From positions 47,652,521 through 47,716,520 of the forward strand of contig NC_088302.1 of assembly GCF_032854445.1 (NCBI RefSeq): a stretch of DNA of 64,000 bases, read 5' to 3'. The translations under genes were made by a program, and so were the position numbers. Below the pieces are notes generated by a model that worked only from the letters and a program-made list of their open reading frames with translations, did no database searches and was not told the DNA's origin. Positions 12,375 through 26,700 of this stretch are shown here, in pieces (the stretch's first letter is position 1; every line of letters begins with the position of its first letter). The DNA is from Liolophura sinensis. Taxonomy: Eukaryota > Mollusca > Polyplacophora > Chitonida > Chitonidae.

Positions 12375-14719
12375 AAAATCTTAAATGAATCTATATTTAT
12401 GCCTAGTTTTAAGTGGTCTGTTTAGTGATGCCTACTTTGATTTTTTGAGGTCTTATCCTTTAAGTTGCTATCTGTTCTATTGCTTTTGTGATGTTTATTT
12501 TGTTTGGAGTTGTTGTGTTGTACATTCCATACATTGTGTAAAGGTCTAGGATGAATATGATTGCTGCAGACTGATCATTATAGTGAAATATTGTATAACA
12601 GGGCAGTATGGGTGTGTGTTCACCACTTCATGTTAGCTGAGCTATGTAGGGCCTTGATGAGGTGTCTGTGGTGTAAGTCAGCTATGTAACAATGACACAC
12701 ATGACATACATTAGGCCGTGCCTTTTGGCTATCCGTCTATCTCACCCTGGATACATTCACACACATTCTTCTTGTTTGAAAACGCAAACTTTTTGACTGA
12801 TGGTTGTTCCTATTTCCATTCTGTGGCACAAAGAAGAACTAAATTGCAAAAATCATGACAGCCGATATTTGTAAGACCCATTTCAATAAAAAAAAGTTCC
12901 TCAGAGAAGCAACCAAGAAAGTTAACAACTTTTGTATTATAAGTGTGTGGCTTATGCAGGTTCCTGGTAACCTTGATGATCGCTCTGTATATAACAGTCC
13001 CATGTTACGGTTCGGAGGATCTGCACTTTGCCACACTATAGGTATATGTCATTTACATTAAATACGCACTCCATGTATGTGATAGGAGAAGAGTGAAAAG
13101 GCAATCTATGAAGGGGTGACTGTACAGGCCTAATTTTGTGTATTGGGTGGGTCATGGATAGAGTGAACATGCAGTAGACATGAGGGGGAAATTTCCTGCA
13201 TGCTGATTTAGCCAGGGTGTCCCAGTTGTGCTACAAAACATTGGTCTTGCTTTGAAATTAGAGATGGAAATTTGTTCTGGTACATATTGCATAGTTAATT
13301 ACAGAGGCTGTTATAACGACTGTGGTTTGTGAAAATGATAACCCATAAATGCCAGCCGAGAGGAGCTTCTACTGATAATATACAAGGTCATTGAGCTGTG
13401 TGGCAGTTCTTTGTTTACTTAGGATTCTTCGTCTGGACACCATTGTTGTTGTACATACCATTAGTTAAAGAGAGAGACGGACTCTATACTGACTGTTCTT
13501 CCCTCAAGTGGTGTCAGACATGTAAATAAGTTTGTGGTTATTATGTATGTTTTGTAAGTAATGGATTTCATAGAAGACTTGTGGATTGTTTTCAAAATAT
13601 TTGTAAAATCCTGTTGATTAAATTGCTGTCACAGGTACAGCTTCAACAGGAGATAGATTTATCTGCTAAAATGTACATAATGTGAATGATCAAGGTTGTA
13701 CGGAGTTGTAATTCTCCTGGCTGGTAATTCTCAGACAAATTAAACTTGGGATTTTTTTTTTTTTTATCCATATAGTTTTTACATTAGAGCTGAACACCAT
13801 CATGGCAGAGGGTCTAGTTTTATGCATGTGACTTCAACTACTGTACATGTAGCTGGGAAGCTTGTTTACCTTGGGGAAACGCATAGTATGATTTTAATTT
13901 ATTAATTTCCATGTTCAGTGTGTTTATTGTTGAACAAAAAGATATCTATTCCCTTGACTCTGCCTATTGTCTATTGTTGTCCAGAAGGACTTTTTTCTTA
14001 TGCAACAGGAAGGATGGATTCTGTTTGCATGGTTTGGGGATGCTACAGTATAAACTGTATCCTGTAACAATTCATGTGAATTAAAACTTTACATTTTGTC
14101 AAGAGAATTGTCCCGATGTTCTTTGTTAAAGTAAGCTTGCGTAATGAAGAAATGGCTGAGAAGTAGGTAAGTAATCATCATATGCTAATATGCAACAACA
14201 GTTTGGGAAAAGTCTGGTTGGCCATTATGGAGGTAGAAAAAGCTGGCTGTTAATTTTGATGTATGTTAGAAATATCAAATTTTTAGACATGCACTTTTGT
14301 GCCAGTTTATGCATATACATCTGTGTGAAAGTAGTATGATTGATTTTTGCACAGTTTAACGCCATATTGAAGAAATCACTTGCAGGTATAAAACAGTGGC
14401 CGGCTTCATGAGGGGGGGAGGGGGGTGCCAGAATAAACCACTGGCTTTTGACTTGTAACTGATTCACTCTCCCACGGGAGACAAACATTTCCACCCACAT
14501 ATAAAAAATAAGGTGTATGATCAAGTGATCAAAGGAAGTGATTTTCAACAACTGCCATGTAATATTATGTAAAAGGCCCCACAAGCACTGATGATCGCTT
14601 ATGATCACAAGTGCTCAGTGGGTGGAGTGTAGTCTTCAAACAAACAACTGCACAAATGGCCACACAAGCAAACTCAAGCAACACCATGAACAGTGAGAAT
14701 GGGCAGTCTCCAGATAACC
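12375..14719. other. Intergenic DNA, no gene seen
   Basis: No coding exon or conserved protein is recognisable. There is a poly(T) run near 13750. The 127-codon - strand frame at 14225-14608 resembles no family I know. Confidence 0.5.
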
Positions 14720-14815
14720 TGACCAAGGCTGGATTTGTACTCGCATATGGTTTGTGTCCTACTGAGTGAAAGGCAAGCACCTTTAACCACTATGTCATGG
14801 GCAGCCTTCTCCATT
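14720..14815 (-). mobile_element. tRNA-like SINE head fragment
   Basis: On the - strand this reads GCCCATGACATAGTGGTTAAAGG (A-box-like), then GCGAGTACAAATCCAG (B-box-like), as in a SINE head. The body is missing or too diverged to follow. Confidence 0.5.
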
Positions 14816-14898
14816 ATTCTGAATAAGAATCAAGACTGGCTCTTTATACTGCACGTAGTTCACCACAACACGAAACACAACCATTCAACCAACAAAAC

Positions 14899-14904
14899 TT
14901 TATT
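14899..14904 (-). terminator. Candidate poly(A) signal of the PWWP gene
   Basis: The reverse complement is AATAAA, in the context TACAATAAAGTTTTG. If used, it gives the PWWP gene a 3' untranslated region of about 2.6 kb (14.9-17.5 kb), in which no other gene is visible. Nearer AATAAA matches also exist, so the choice is uncertain. Confidence 0.4.
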
Positions 14905-16395
14905 GTAAATTGTCAGAGAGATTGTCATTGTACAATAGTTAGTTACACAAGCATGAAAACATTCACAACATTGTATTCCTTGGGCTTTGGAAAATCTTGT
15001 TTTGCACATCCTTAATTAACAGTGAAATGATAAAGAAAATGACAACAGTGAAATGAAAATTAGAGAAAATGACACTTAAATGAGAATTTTAACACACAAA
15101 AAAACAATGTTTTAATCATGGAAATTAGGGAAACAAATTTGTAACACATTAACATGAGTATGGCAGTATATGGGTCCAAACACCCCAAAAAATGTGCACA
15201 TTATGAGCTGAATGAAAGACATTCAGTTTTAGTATTAAACTTGATGAATCAACAATCACCTCCCAACTTCAGATTTTTTTGAATTTATAGCAGAGATAAA
15301 AGCAAACACCCATCAAAGATTGTCTCATTTATACAGAGACATCTGCATAAAAAAATAAAATATTTGCACACAGGAAACAGTCGGTGTGCAACAGATGAGC
15401 TATAAATAGAGTTGCAATTATGATAACTGGTACAATTACATAATTTACAAATTTTGCAAGATAAGAATAATTGGTGGGAAAATGAAAAAATTGGTCGTGG
15501 TCTTATTGAAAGCTGAAAAATGTTATTTAATCTTATCGAAGGCTGACACTTTGAGAGGAAGGCTGAGGTATACAAACATTTCATAGGCATTAGCAACACA
15601 GCTGCTGAGTTTGGACACAGAAATCTGCTTAAAACAAGAAGGCCTGAATTTAGTAAAACAACACTGACAAGACAAATTAATGTGCCACGGTGAATTCTTA
15701 CATCCATGAAAGCATTTGAATTATTTATTTGCAATTAAAGTTTCTTTCCTGGTTTCATTAGAATCTCCCACCGAAGGAAAATAACTCATTTAGAGTAATC
15801 ACATTCTTTGCTCCAAAAAAAAACTAACAACTAAAAATGACACATTTCAATATTTCAAGCTCACGTTAAGTAACATGCCCACTTCTGACACATAATGTAC
15901 GTGTGATAATGTCCATCTTATGTAAAGCCATATAGCATTGCTTCAAAATGTCCTGTTTACAGGTGGTTCTCTTCATTTGTTAACATGCATTTTGTTGGAG
16001 TTGGTACATTGTATTCTACTTCATACTCCATAATTTATGACATCTTTGGTGGTCTGATGTTCACATGTTACACATTCATGGTAGAATATTTTGCTTAAAT
16101 TACAAATCGATGTCAAAATTAATAGTAAACATTGCAAAATTACAACAAGATAAATGAAATTAGTATTCAAAGTGGATGGCAACAACAAAATTCACAGTCG
16201 CTCTTAGATTCTTTATTAACTTCATTTGAAAATATTTCTACATAAATGTACAACTATCTCAATCCAATTGAAATTTTAGGGTATACCATTCTCACAGGAC
16301 AAAAATAAGCTCAGGAAATATCATTACACCTTGCCCAAATACCTGACACATGAGACTGCAGTCAAAACTACATAAACTGTATTCTTGGCTGCACC

Positions 16396-16630
16396 TGCAT
16401 TCAAAACAATCAGAGCTGGACTTGAACACACAAACTTTCTGCAGCCAAAACAATCAGAGCTGGACTTGAACACACAAACTTTCTGCATTCAAAACAATCA
16501 GAGCTGGACTTGAACACACAAACTTTCTGTATTCAAAACAATCAGAGCTGGACTTGAACACACAAACTTTCTGCAGCCAAAACAATCAGAGCTGGACTTG
16601 AACACACAAACTTTCTGCAGCCAAAGCAAT
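16396..16630. repeat. 44-bp tandem repeat, 5 copies
   Basis: The unit contains AAAACAATCAGAGCTGGACT followed by TGAACACACAAACTTTCTGC. Five near-identical copies are followed by a diverged partial one. It lies within the presumed 3' untranslated region of the PWWP gene. Confidence 0.93.
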
Positions 16631-17544
16631 GATAGCTGGATGCGAACGCATCATCTAGCAAGAACCAAAACAATGTATTAAAGCCGCATTCAAACATACT
16701 ACCTGTGGCTATTTTACGAAAAAGCCTGTAAAATTATGAAGGTGTTTTGTTGCGGCAGTCATTTGGACGTAAGCTGCACCATCTTTGATAAATGCAACCC
16801 TGTAGCTGAGACAATGTAAAATAATGATAAAAACCAGTCAATCACGATAAAAGTTTGATAAAACACATGCCGCTTTAATCAGAAAACGAGTTTCTGCATC
16901 TGAAATGATTTAGGAACTTGGACATCAGGGATATGTAAGTCTATTGGTTATGAAACGGATTCACCACGAATAATTAGGAACGCCGGCGACTCTAGAACAC
17001 TTACATACAGCATACAGCCCAGTGAATCAGTTCTACAACTATGCAACTGCTAAGTACATGTATGTGCATTAATAGCCGAGGAACATCTTTAAAGCTTTGA
17101 CAGACACAAATGCCAAGACTTACTCTGATATCTTTCAAGTTTTCCATTTAGCAAACAATAAATATCATTGGTATTTCAAAGAATACAATGTATGAATGTT
17201 TTTTACATGTACATGTATGCTCAAGGATAGATTATTTTAATTGAGGTAAAATTATTCTGCCCAAGCAATGGTTTCACTCATGATGGGCCTGATTTTCTAT
17301 ATGGGCAAACTGTTTACATAAGAATATAAGGCATATATATACGTAAATCTGTGGGCATTTTGTTTAATGGTTTGTTGATTTCTTCACAGAAGAAACCAAC
17401 AAACATAGATTGGCATGACAAGCAATGGTGGAAGAAAATAACTTTACATCTCCAAGGAAAGACCAGGAAATGTATTATAAAATGGCACCAAAAATAACAC
17501 TCTGCTGACAAGGTACATGATACACAGAACACAGAACACTCGGG

Positions 17545-17748
17545 CTATGGGGTCCACATAGCGATCTTTTCCTGTAGTTTGCTCTCGTACATCTCTTTGT
17601 CTTCGGGAGAAATCCTATTGGCAGCTTCCAAAATGGCCTGATGAGCTTTACCATATTCTTCTTTTGTAAACCGTATGCCCTTGTGAAACATGTCCCATGC
17701 CCGACCCCTGGAGTACTTCTTCACGGATATCAAGGCATACACGATCGC
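17545..17748 (-). CDS. PWWP3A: PWWP gene, last exon (C-terminal domain)
   Basis: Acceptor TTTGACAG precedes GCGATCGTG; the exon runs to TAG at 17547-17545. It encodes AIVYALISVKKYSRGRAW and ends in KIAMWTP, which completes the (V/L)PEAI motif begun in the previous exon. It corresponds to the family's final helices (…ICAISAVD… in vertebrate members, by memory). Confidence 0.88.
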   Translation of the reverse strand, partial: AIVYALISVKKYSRGRAWDMFHKGIRFTKEEYGKAHQAILEAANRISPEDKEMYESKLQEKIAMWTP

Positions 17749-20700
17749 CTGTCAAACAAAGTACACATGTAAACCATGAACTGCAAATGTCCAAAATAAT
17801 ATATGCAAAACCTGAAATGCAAACATTTATTTATTAATTTGATTGTCATTTGTTCATTCCTCTACTTAGTAATGTACAAATTCCCTTCCAAGGCACAATG
17901 ACTGGCATCAGTGTCAACCATAGAACGGCAAATTACAATATGACAGATGTCAGTTTCAATCATGGCACAATGACTGGCATCAGTGTCAACCATAGAACAG
18001 CAAATTACAATATGACAGATGTCAGTGTCAACCATGGCATAAGGCACAATGACTGGCATCAGTGCCAACCAAACAACAGCAAATTACAATAGGACAGATA
18101 TCAGTGTCAACCATGGCATAAGGCACAATGACTGGCATCAGTGCCAACCAAACAACGGCAAATTACAATAGGACAGATATCAGTGTCAACCATGGCATAA
18201 GGCACAATGACTGGCATCAGTGCCAACCAAACAACGGCAAATTACAATAGGACAGATATCAGTGTCAACCATGGCATAAGGCACAATGACTGGCATCAGT
18301 GTCAACCATGTCAAAAAGCACAACGACTGGCATCAGTGTCAATCATGGCAAAAGGCACAATGACTGGCATCAGTGTCAATTATGGCAAAAAGCACAATGA
18401 CTGGCATCAGTGTCAACCATGTCAAAAAGCACAATGACTGGTATCAGTGTCAATCATGGCATAAGACACAATGACTGGCATCAGTGTCAACCATGTCAAA
18501 AAGCACAATGACTGGCATCAGTGTCAATGGTTTCACGGCCTATCACAATTTGACTGGCATCAGTGTCAATCATGGCATAAGACACAATGACTGGCATCAG
18601 TGTCAACCATGTCAAAAAGCACAATGACTGGCATCAGTGTCAATGGTTTCACGGCCTATCACAATTTGACTGGCATCAGTGTCAACCATGGCATTAGACA
18701 CAATGACTGGCATCAGTGTCAACCATACCAAAAGGCACAATGACTGGCATCAGTGTCAACCATGTCAAAAGGCACAATGACTGGCATCAGTGTAAACCAT
18801 GGCAAAAGGCACGATGACTGGCATCAGTGTCAACCATAGAACGGCAAATCACAATATGACAAATATCAGTTTCAATCATGGCACAGCATAGGCACAATGA
18901 CTGGCATCAGTGTCAATCATAGAACAGCAAATTACAATATGACAGATGTCAGTTTCAATCATGGCACAGCATGTGGCACAATGACTGGCATCAGTGTCAA
19001 TCATAGAACAGCAAATTACAATATGACAGATATCAGTTTCAATCATGGCATAAGGCACAATGACTGGCATCAGTGTCAACCATGGCATAAGGCACAATGA
19101 CTGGCATCAGTGTCAACCATGTCAAAAAGCACAACGACTGGCATCAGTGTCAACCATGGCAAAAGGCACAATGACTGGCATCAGTGTCAATTATGGCAAA
19201 AAGCACAATGACTGGCATCAGTGTCAATCATGGCATGAGACACAATGACTGGCAGCAGTGTCAACCATGTCAAAAAGCACAATGACTGGCATCAGTGTCA
19301 ATGGTTTCACGGCCTATCACAATCTGACTGGCATCAGTGTCAATCATGGCATAAGACACAATGACTGGCATCAGTGTCAACCATGTCAAAAAGCACAATG
19401 ACTGGCATCAGTGTCAATGGTTTCACGGCCTATCACAATTTGACTGGCATCAGTGTCAACCATGGCATAAGACACAAGGACTGGCATCAGTGTCAACCAT
19501 GGCAAAAGGCACAATGACTGGCATCAGTGTCATTCATGTCAAAAGGCACAATGACTGGCATCAGTGTCAATCATGGCATAAGACACAATGACTGGCATCA
19601 GTGTCAACCATGGCATAAGGCACAATGACTGGCATCAGTGTCAACCATGGCAAAAGGCACAATGACTGGCATCAGTGTCAACCATGGCATAAGGCACAAT
19701 GACTGGCATCAGTGTCAACCATGGGAAAAGGCACAATGACTGGCATCAGTGTCATTCATGTCAAAAGGCACAATGACTGGCATCAGTGTCAATCATGGCA
19801 TAAGACACAATGACTGGCATCAGTGTCAACCATGGCATAAGGCACAATGACTGGCATCAGTGTCAACCATGTCAAAAAGCACAATGACTGGCATCAGTGT
19901 CAATGGTTTCACGGCCTATCACAATTTGACTGGCATCAGTGTCAACCATGGCATAAGACACAATGACTGGCATCAGTGTCAACCATGGCAAAAGGCACAA
20001 TGACTGGCATCAGTGTCATTCATGTCAAAAGGCACAATGACTGGCATCAATGTCAATCATGGCATAAGACACCATGACTGGCATCAGTGTCAACCATGGC
20101 ATAAGACACAATGACTGGCATCAGTGTCAACCATGGCATAAGACACCATGACTGGCATAAGTGTCAATCATGGCATAAGACACAATGACTGGCATCAGTG
20201 TCAACCATGGCATAAGACACAATGACTGGCATCAGTGTCAACCATGGCATAAAACACAATGACTGGCATCAGTGTCAACCATGTCAAAAAGCACAATGAC
20301 TGGCATCAGTGTCAACCATGGCAAAAGGCACAATGACTGGCATCAGTGTCAACCATGTCAAAAAGCACAATGACTGGCATCAGTGTCAACCATGGCATAA
20401 GACACAATGACTGGCATCAGTGTCAACCATGGCATAAGACACAATGACTGGCATCAGTGTCAACCATGGCATGAGACACAATGACTGGCAGCAGTGTCAA
20501 CCATGGCATAAGACACAATGACTGGCATCAGTGTCAACCATGGCATAAGACACAATGACTGGCATCAGTGTCAACCATGGCATAAGACACAATGACTGGC
20601 ATCAGTGTCAACCATGTCAAAAAGCACAATGACTGACATCAGTGTCAACCATGGCAAAAGGCACAATGACTGGCATCAGTGTCACCCATGGCATAAGGCA

Positions 20701-23700
20701 CAATGACTGGCATCAGTGTCAATCATGGCATAAGGCACAATGACTGGCATCAGTGTCAATCATGGCATAAGACACCATGACTGGCATCAGTGTCAACCAT
20801 GGCATAAGGCACAATGACTGGCATCAGTGTCAATCATGGCATAAGACACAATGACTGGCATCAGTGTCAACCATTGCATAAGGCACAATGACTGGCATCA
20901 GTGTCAACCATGTCAAAAAGCACAATGACTGGCATCAGTGTCAACCATGGCATAAGACACCATGACTGGCATCAGTGTCAACCATGGCATAAGACACAAT
21001 GACTGGCATCAGTGTCAACCATGGCATAAGACACCATGACTGGCATCAGTGTCAACCATGGCATAAAGCACAATGACTGGCATCAGTGTCAACCATGGCA
21101 TAAGGCACAATGACTAGCACCAGTGTCAATCATGGCCTAGCAATGTGACTAGCACCAGTGTCAATCATGACATAGCAATGTGACCAACAACAGTTTCAAT
21201 CGATAAGCATATGACATGATGACTGGTATCAGTAGTTTGTCACAGCATATGACATGATGACTGGTATCAGTGGCTGGTCACAGCATATGACATGATGCCT
21301 GGTATCAGTGGTTTGTCACAGCATATGACATGATGCCTGGTATCAGTGGTTGATCACAACGTATGGCATGATGACTGGTATCAAGGGTTTGTCACAGTAC
21401 ATGGCATGGTGACTGGTGTTAGTGGTTGGTCATAGCATATGGCATGCATAAATGGAATCTGTGTCACCACTGTACATACCTCTGGCACCCAAACATCCAT
21501 TGTGTAGTCCACATTTTCAGCAACTGACTCTCTCAGCTCACCTAGCCAGGACAGCAGTGTGTCGAGAACTTCACTTCGCTGGAAGTAGAAAACATCAGTG
21601 AAAGACATTACATATTCACTAAGTACCAAGCAAAGATTCAAAATACAAACCTACTATACTGAGAGAATCTTCCAAGACCAAGAGCTGAAGATTTAAAAGC
21701 TGGACAATGAAAAGATTCAGTCCTATATGTACACCGTAAAGTGGTCTGAGATACATGCACACATTACAAAAACATTACACCGCAAAAACATTACACCACA
21801 AAAATCAGTAGACCACAATACTATTTAACATCTTTGAGAGGCATTTAGAAGTTGAGTTGGATAACGTAACGAGACATATGGATAACAACTTCTGTTTATT
21901 TAGAAGCGATCTTTGAAAACGGTATTAGTATCTATAATGCAACATCGCTTCCAAATCTTGTTATGTTACACAATACTATTTTTTTTGCCCAGCCCACATG
22001 ATGAGTTATTCATGGCACTAACTTGTTCCTCGTCGCTGATTGGTCCGAACCCTGGATTCTTGATTTTATTCTTGTCTCGCACACTACCGTGGTAACTGGA
22101 ATGGAGAGCACTTGCTCTTTTACCATGGAATATTTCAGTCAGGTACTTCTGTAACAAGAAGATTGCAACAACATTTCACACTACAGCAATGTAACAATCA
22201 ATCATCTCTTTACAAGAAAAGACAAAAAAAAAAATTCCCATAAACGGCCACAGACAAAGGCAAAACATGGTTCAGGTGAATTAAGAAGAAACAGACGTGT
22301 CCTCGGGTTACAGAAATAACTTGCGCATGATTGGATAAACTGAAAACATGGCAGCCAATTCAATTGTCCCAATGTGAGAGACCTATTGTGTCAATGTGAG
22401 AGACCTATTGTCTCGACATGAGTGCTTATCTTGAACTGTGATATCTCGGCTGTGCGATATCACAAAAACAAAACGTTTTGCCTTTCAAACTTTCTGTGGG
22501 GATACATTATCGATGAATACATACATTTGGTCTTGTGTTGTTTTTTCTGGTAACTATCTGAATAATCACCATATCAGTGTCTTTAGAGGACTTCATCATA
22601 CCATAGAGGTCAGATTTTTATGAGAAGGAAAGCAAGCTCTTCTGAAGGATTTATTTCTTTTTATGATTAGTGTTTCACGCTGTACTCAAGAATATTTCAC
22701 TTATACAACAGCGGCCACCATTATAAGGTGATAAGAAACCAGGCAGAGCCTGGCGGAAAAACACAACCATCCACAGGTTGCTGCAGAACTTCCCACGTAC
22801 GCCCGGAGAGAACTCACAGCGACCCCATTCTTAGGAGGCTCCTGGGTCATTGCTCCGTGCTGGCATGCTAACGACCTGGGCCCCTCTCTGCTGAAGGAAC
22901 ACCACTATATGTTCTCTCTGGATACAAAGTCAACACAAACCTGCGTGTCTGAACACTTTCGCATTTATAACGTACATATATGCTCACAATAAATTTATTT
23001 ATTCATTTCTTTGGTGTTTTACGCCATACTCAAAGATATTTCACTTAATATACGAAAACGGCCAGCATTAGTGGGAGGAAATCGGGCAAAGCCCGGGGGA
23101 AATCCATAACCATCCTCTGCAGGTTGCAGCATGACCTTCCCCCATACTGCCATACTCTCAATATAGGTGACAGTCAACTGATCTTTAATGAATATAAGCC
23201 TACGTAATAGACCTAATACACCAGACATATGCACACATACCCCAGTGTCATACAACTTTTCCGCATCTCACACCCCAGTGTTTTTACATTCTGTCACTTA
23301 TTAAAATAAATAGCAGAACTTAAGAAAAGCACTTACCTTCATTTTCTCCGACTTAATAAAGTCTACCAATATTTCACACCGCTGTTTGCGTTGTTCATTT
23401 CTAAGGAAAAAAAAAAAGTTTGGCTCTAATAATGTAGGTATACCACACTATTTTTCATGCAACAATATAAGCAAGTATGAGCTGGTCATATGATGGTGAT
23501 CAGGATTATGGGAGGTCAGAAGAAAATCCTGAAGCAAGCCACGCACATCAAGCACTTGATAGATATCATGACGAAAAACCAGAGCCGAGCCAAGACGTGG
23601 AGGGAACTGAACAAAGGAACTGAACAAAGGAACTGGAAATAACATGGAGAAAGCTACTAGTGTCAATTTGCAACCAAATTAATAGGAGTAGGAAACTGGA

Positions 23701-26700
23701 CAAAGCTTGGAAGAAACCAGTTGAATGTTACCAGGCACCTGAAAGATATCATGATGTAATTCCACAGACACTCCAGCAGAAGGAGGATTTGAGCGTATGC
23801 CCCCTCAAATATATGAACAGTGTTCTAAAATGATGCAGGACTCACCTTGTTTTCATGGTCTGTGATACATCTTTGTCACATGGGACTTTTTTTATCAGAG
23901 TTATCTCCTCCTGGTCTCCATTACTAGTATTTTCATTATTCTCACAATTCACAGATAACATCTGGTCTCCATTACTTGTGCCATTGCCCTCAAAATCCAC
24001 TGAATACACTCGATCTCTCTTCCCCATCCCCAAAATGAGGTCTTCTTTTTCATCAACATAATCCAAGGGCTCTAAAGAAACATTAAACACCGTGTTTTAA
24101 TATAAGTCATTTTATTTCATGCACAACAGGTTAGAGCATAAATGCTTTAGGGGACACTTGTAAATATACAGGTTGAAAATAATACAAACAATATGTTAAA
24201 AAGAGGAACAAAAGTCAAAAAACATAAATATACAGTACTACGGGAGTTGCTTGATGAACAAGCCATGTCTTCATTTAAAGTGATCACAAAGTCTTCCACT
24301 ATATATACATAGAAAAAATAATATATGACACAGTTATCACAGAAAAGTACGTAAAAAAAAAGTTTAGAAAGATGAGAAGATGAAGTTCATCACTGGAGAT
24401 ATGGCACTGCCAGACAATTCACTCCGAGTAGCCATGCTGAAAGTGTCATGTGATAATTGGCTGTCACGTCAAGAAACCTATTAGCTCTCGATTGTCAGTG
24501 TGGTTTCTTATAGTGTATAGACAGATACTGATGCAATAAATTGGATTTTGCAGTTAGTTTAAGCATTAAACTGATCCACTTTATGAGCTTGGAGCTGAGA
24601 ATGGCTGACCATGTCACAACGCTTACATGTTGGGCAGAATACTGCAGTAACTTGTCAGGGTGAGCTGGCAAGAAAACCGCCTCGGAAGATTCAATGCTTG
24701 AAGAAAAATATTGTGACTTTGCATTATTTTCCCTTAGCAAAGTCAGATTTGTTATGAAAATATCTTCCCAAAATCAGAATGAAAGGGTCAGTTATCAATC
24801 AAAATGTCCTGCTATGTTCGGTAAATTCCCTGAATTCGGTACAGTCAACTTGGACAAATGCCTACACCCATGCAGGACGAAAACGAGCAGGGCTGCTAAA
24901 ACACGTGGCTTGTGTCCTTAAACATCGACCTGACCGTGTGCCCAACTGAAAGAAACATTAGACCTTCGAAACGGAACACAGCTGATATTCTCTGGTTGGC
25001 TATCAGGTGTTCTTGTTTGTATTATATCATTGACACATTATTTACTACTGATGGTACAAGAGATCACTTAGGTTTTGTGACGTCACTTTAGATAGCTATA
25101 ACATGACAAAATGGCGTCACCAACTGAGTGGCTAGGCACTGACGATTGTTTGCTATATATTTTCTGGATAAGCAATGTAAAATTTCTAAATATTTTTAAA
25201 ACACTTCAAGAATACTACTTCATTAATTAATTCAGCTTTAGTGGCTGACTTTATGTTCACTTTATTTATTTACTTATATACAAAGGCAAGATTGGGTCAG
25301 CTCTTACCTGGGCAACTGGGGAAGAAGAATCGTCTCTCTTGACAAGGCTGTCAGTGTATGATATGAATATAAGATACAGGGAAAGTGGGGAAACTCTTAC
25401 CTGGAGAATTGGGGAAGAAAAACCCATGGACATCGCTCTTGATAAGCCCGAGTCCTTTCTTGGTGAGGTAGTCATCAACATGTCGCACAGCTTCTATCAG
25501 GCTCCGATCTTTGCTTGCATGAGCTTCCTTCTGTTAAGTTGGAAAGGAGAGATACACACAGGTTTACAGTTTGCTAATGCATATAGGATGCTTGCCGCCT
25601 TCATATCAGTGAAATATTCTTGAGTACGGCGTAAAACACCAATCATATAAATAAATAAATATTCACACTGAACAACTTTATTTGACAGGGTCATATTTTC
25701 CAGTTACAGCTCTGACTGACATGGTTTCAGCTTATTTATTAATGCACTTGTCTATCATGACTTTATATACATGTAGGTTGTGCTGATATATAGACTGATA
25801 ACTGGACTCCCTGATGAGAATGCCACTGCAATCACACCTTCTACATACCTCAAACTTTTCCCTCTGACTGCACGTAAATGGAAAGACCTTACCGCGAGAG
25901 TTTGTGCACCTCACAGAGAACCTGTCAACACAGATCAAACAAATGAGATACATTCAATTACTAATTTAAAACATGACTCATGCCCTATGTGTCATGAAGA
26001 CCACCATCAAAAATCATTTCTTTGGGAGCATCCAAAAAGGGTTCTTACTATCACACTATTAGTGGTTCTTTTCCTTTAAATATTTTTCTCTCCAAATTAA
26101 TTTCTTTAATACCCCTCATTTTCATAAGCTAGAATAAAGATAAAACTTTATAAATAACAATCCTATTTTTCTTTATAGATCCCACTATGCCCAACAAATA
26201 ATTTCTTTTTCAGGATGGCCTAAAATGATTAACAAGAACAGTTAAACTGGTGACCTGGTAAGCATCAAGGACTTGAATGATAGCTGAAAAGTTTGAGGCA
26301 ATTGGGTTAACACTAATGAGGTGGTCAAAATGTTGACCTCTAGGGCCTAAAAATATGGTCTGAATTCTATTTCATATTTTGACTTTCAATAAATACTTCA
26401 CTAATTTTTTTTTTTAACATGATCAGATCGGATAATATTCCCGTAATATGCCAAAGCATGCACTATGTCTCTGGTCAACTTTATTGAGGATTTTAGGGTA
26501 AGTTAGAAGGTGCTGAGATGACCATCAGACTGATAAGCAGCCAAGATGAAAAACCATTCAAATGCACAGCAGTAACTACCAAATCGCAGCAACCTGGTCT
26601 ATACAACTGTCTTATATTCTCATACATCTAACTCAGGATATTTATCTAACTCAATAAATTCACTGAAAGTTCAAACTTACACAGCCCATGCCTTATGACA

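Noticed and set aside
14225-14608. 127-codon - strand frame
   Set aside because: No recognisable domain, ordinary intergenic composition, no splice context.
15285-15734. 149-codon - strand frame
   Set aside because: It lies in the presumed 3' untranslated region of the PWWP gene and shows no family resemblance.
17850-19591. Open frames of 60-80 codons in the 37-bp array on both strands (MTGISVNH... and reverse)
   Set aside because: They are produced by the repeat unit itself; the period is not a multiple of three and no splice or start evidence supports them.
17893-21140. CRISPR-like regular repeats
   Set aside because: Units are contiguous without unique spacers, and this is animal DNA.
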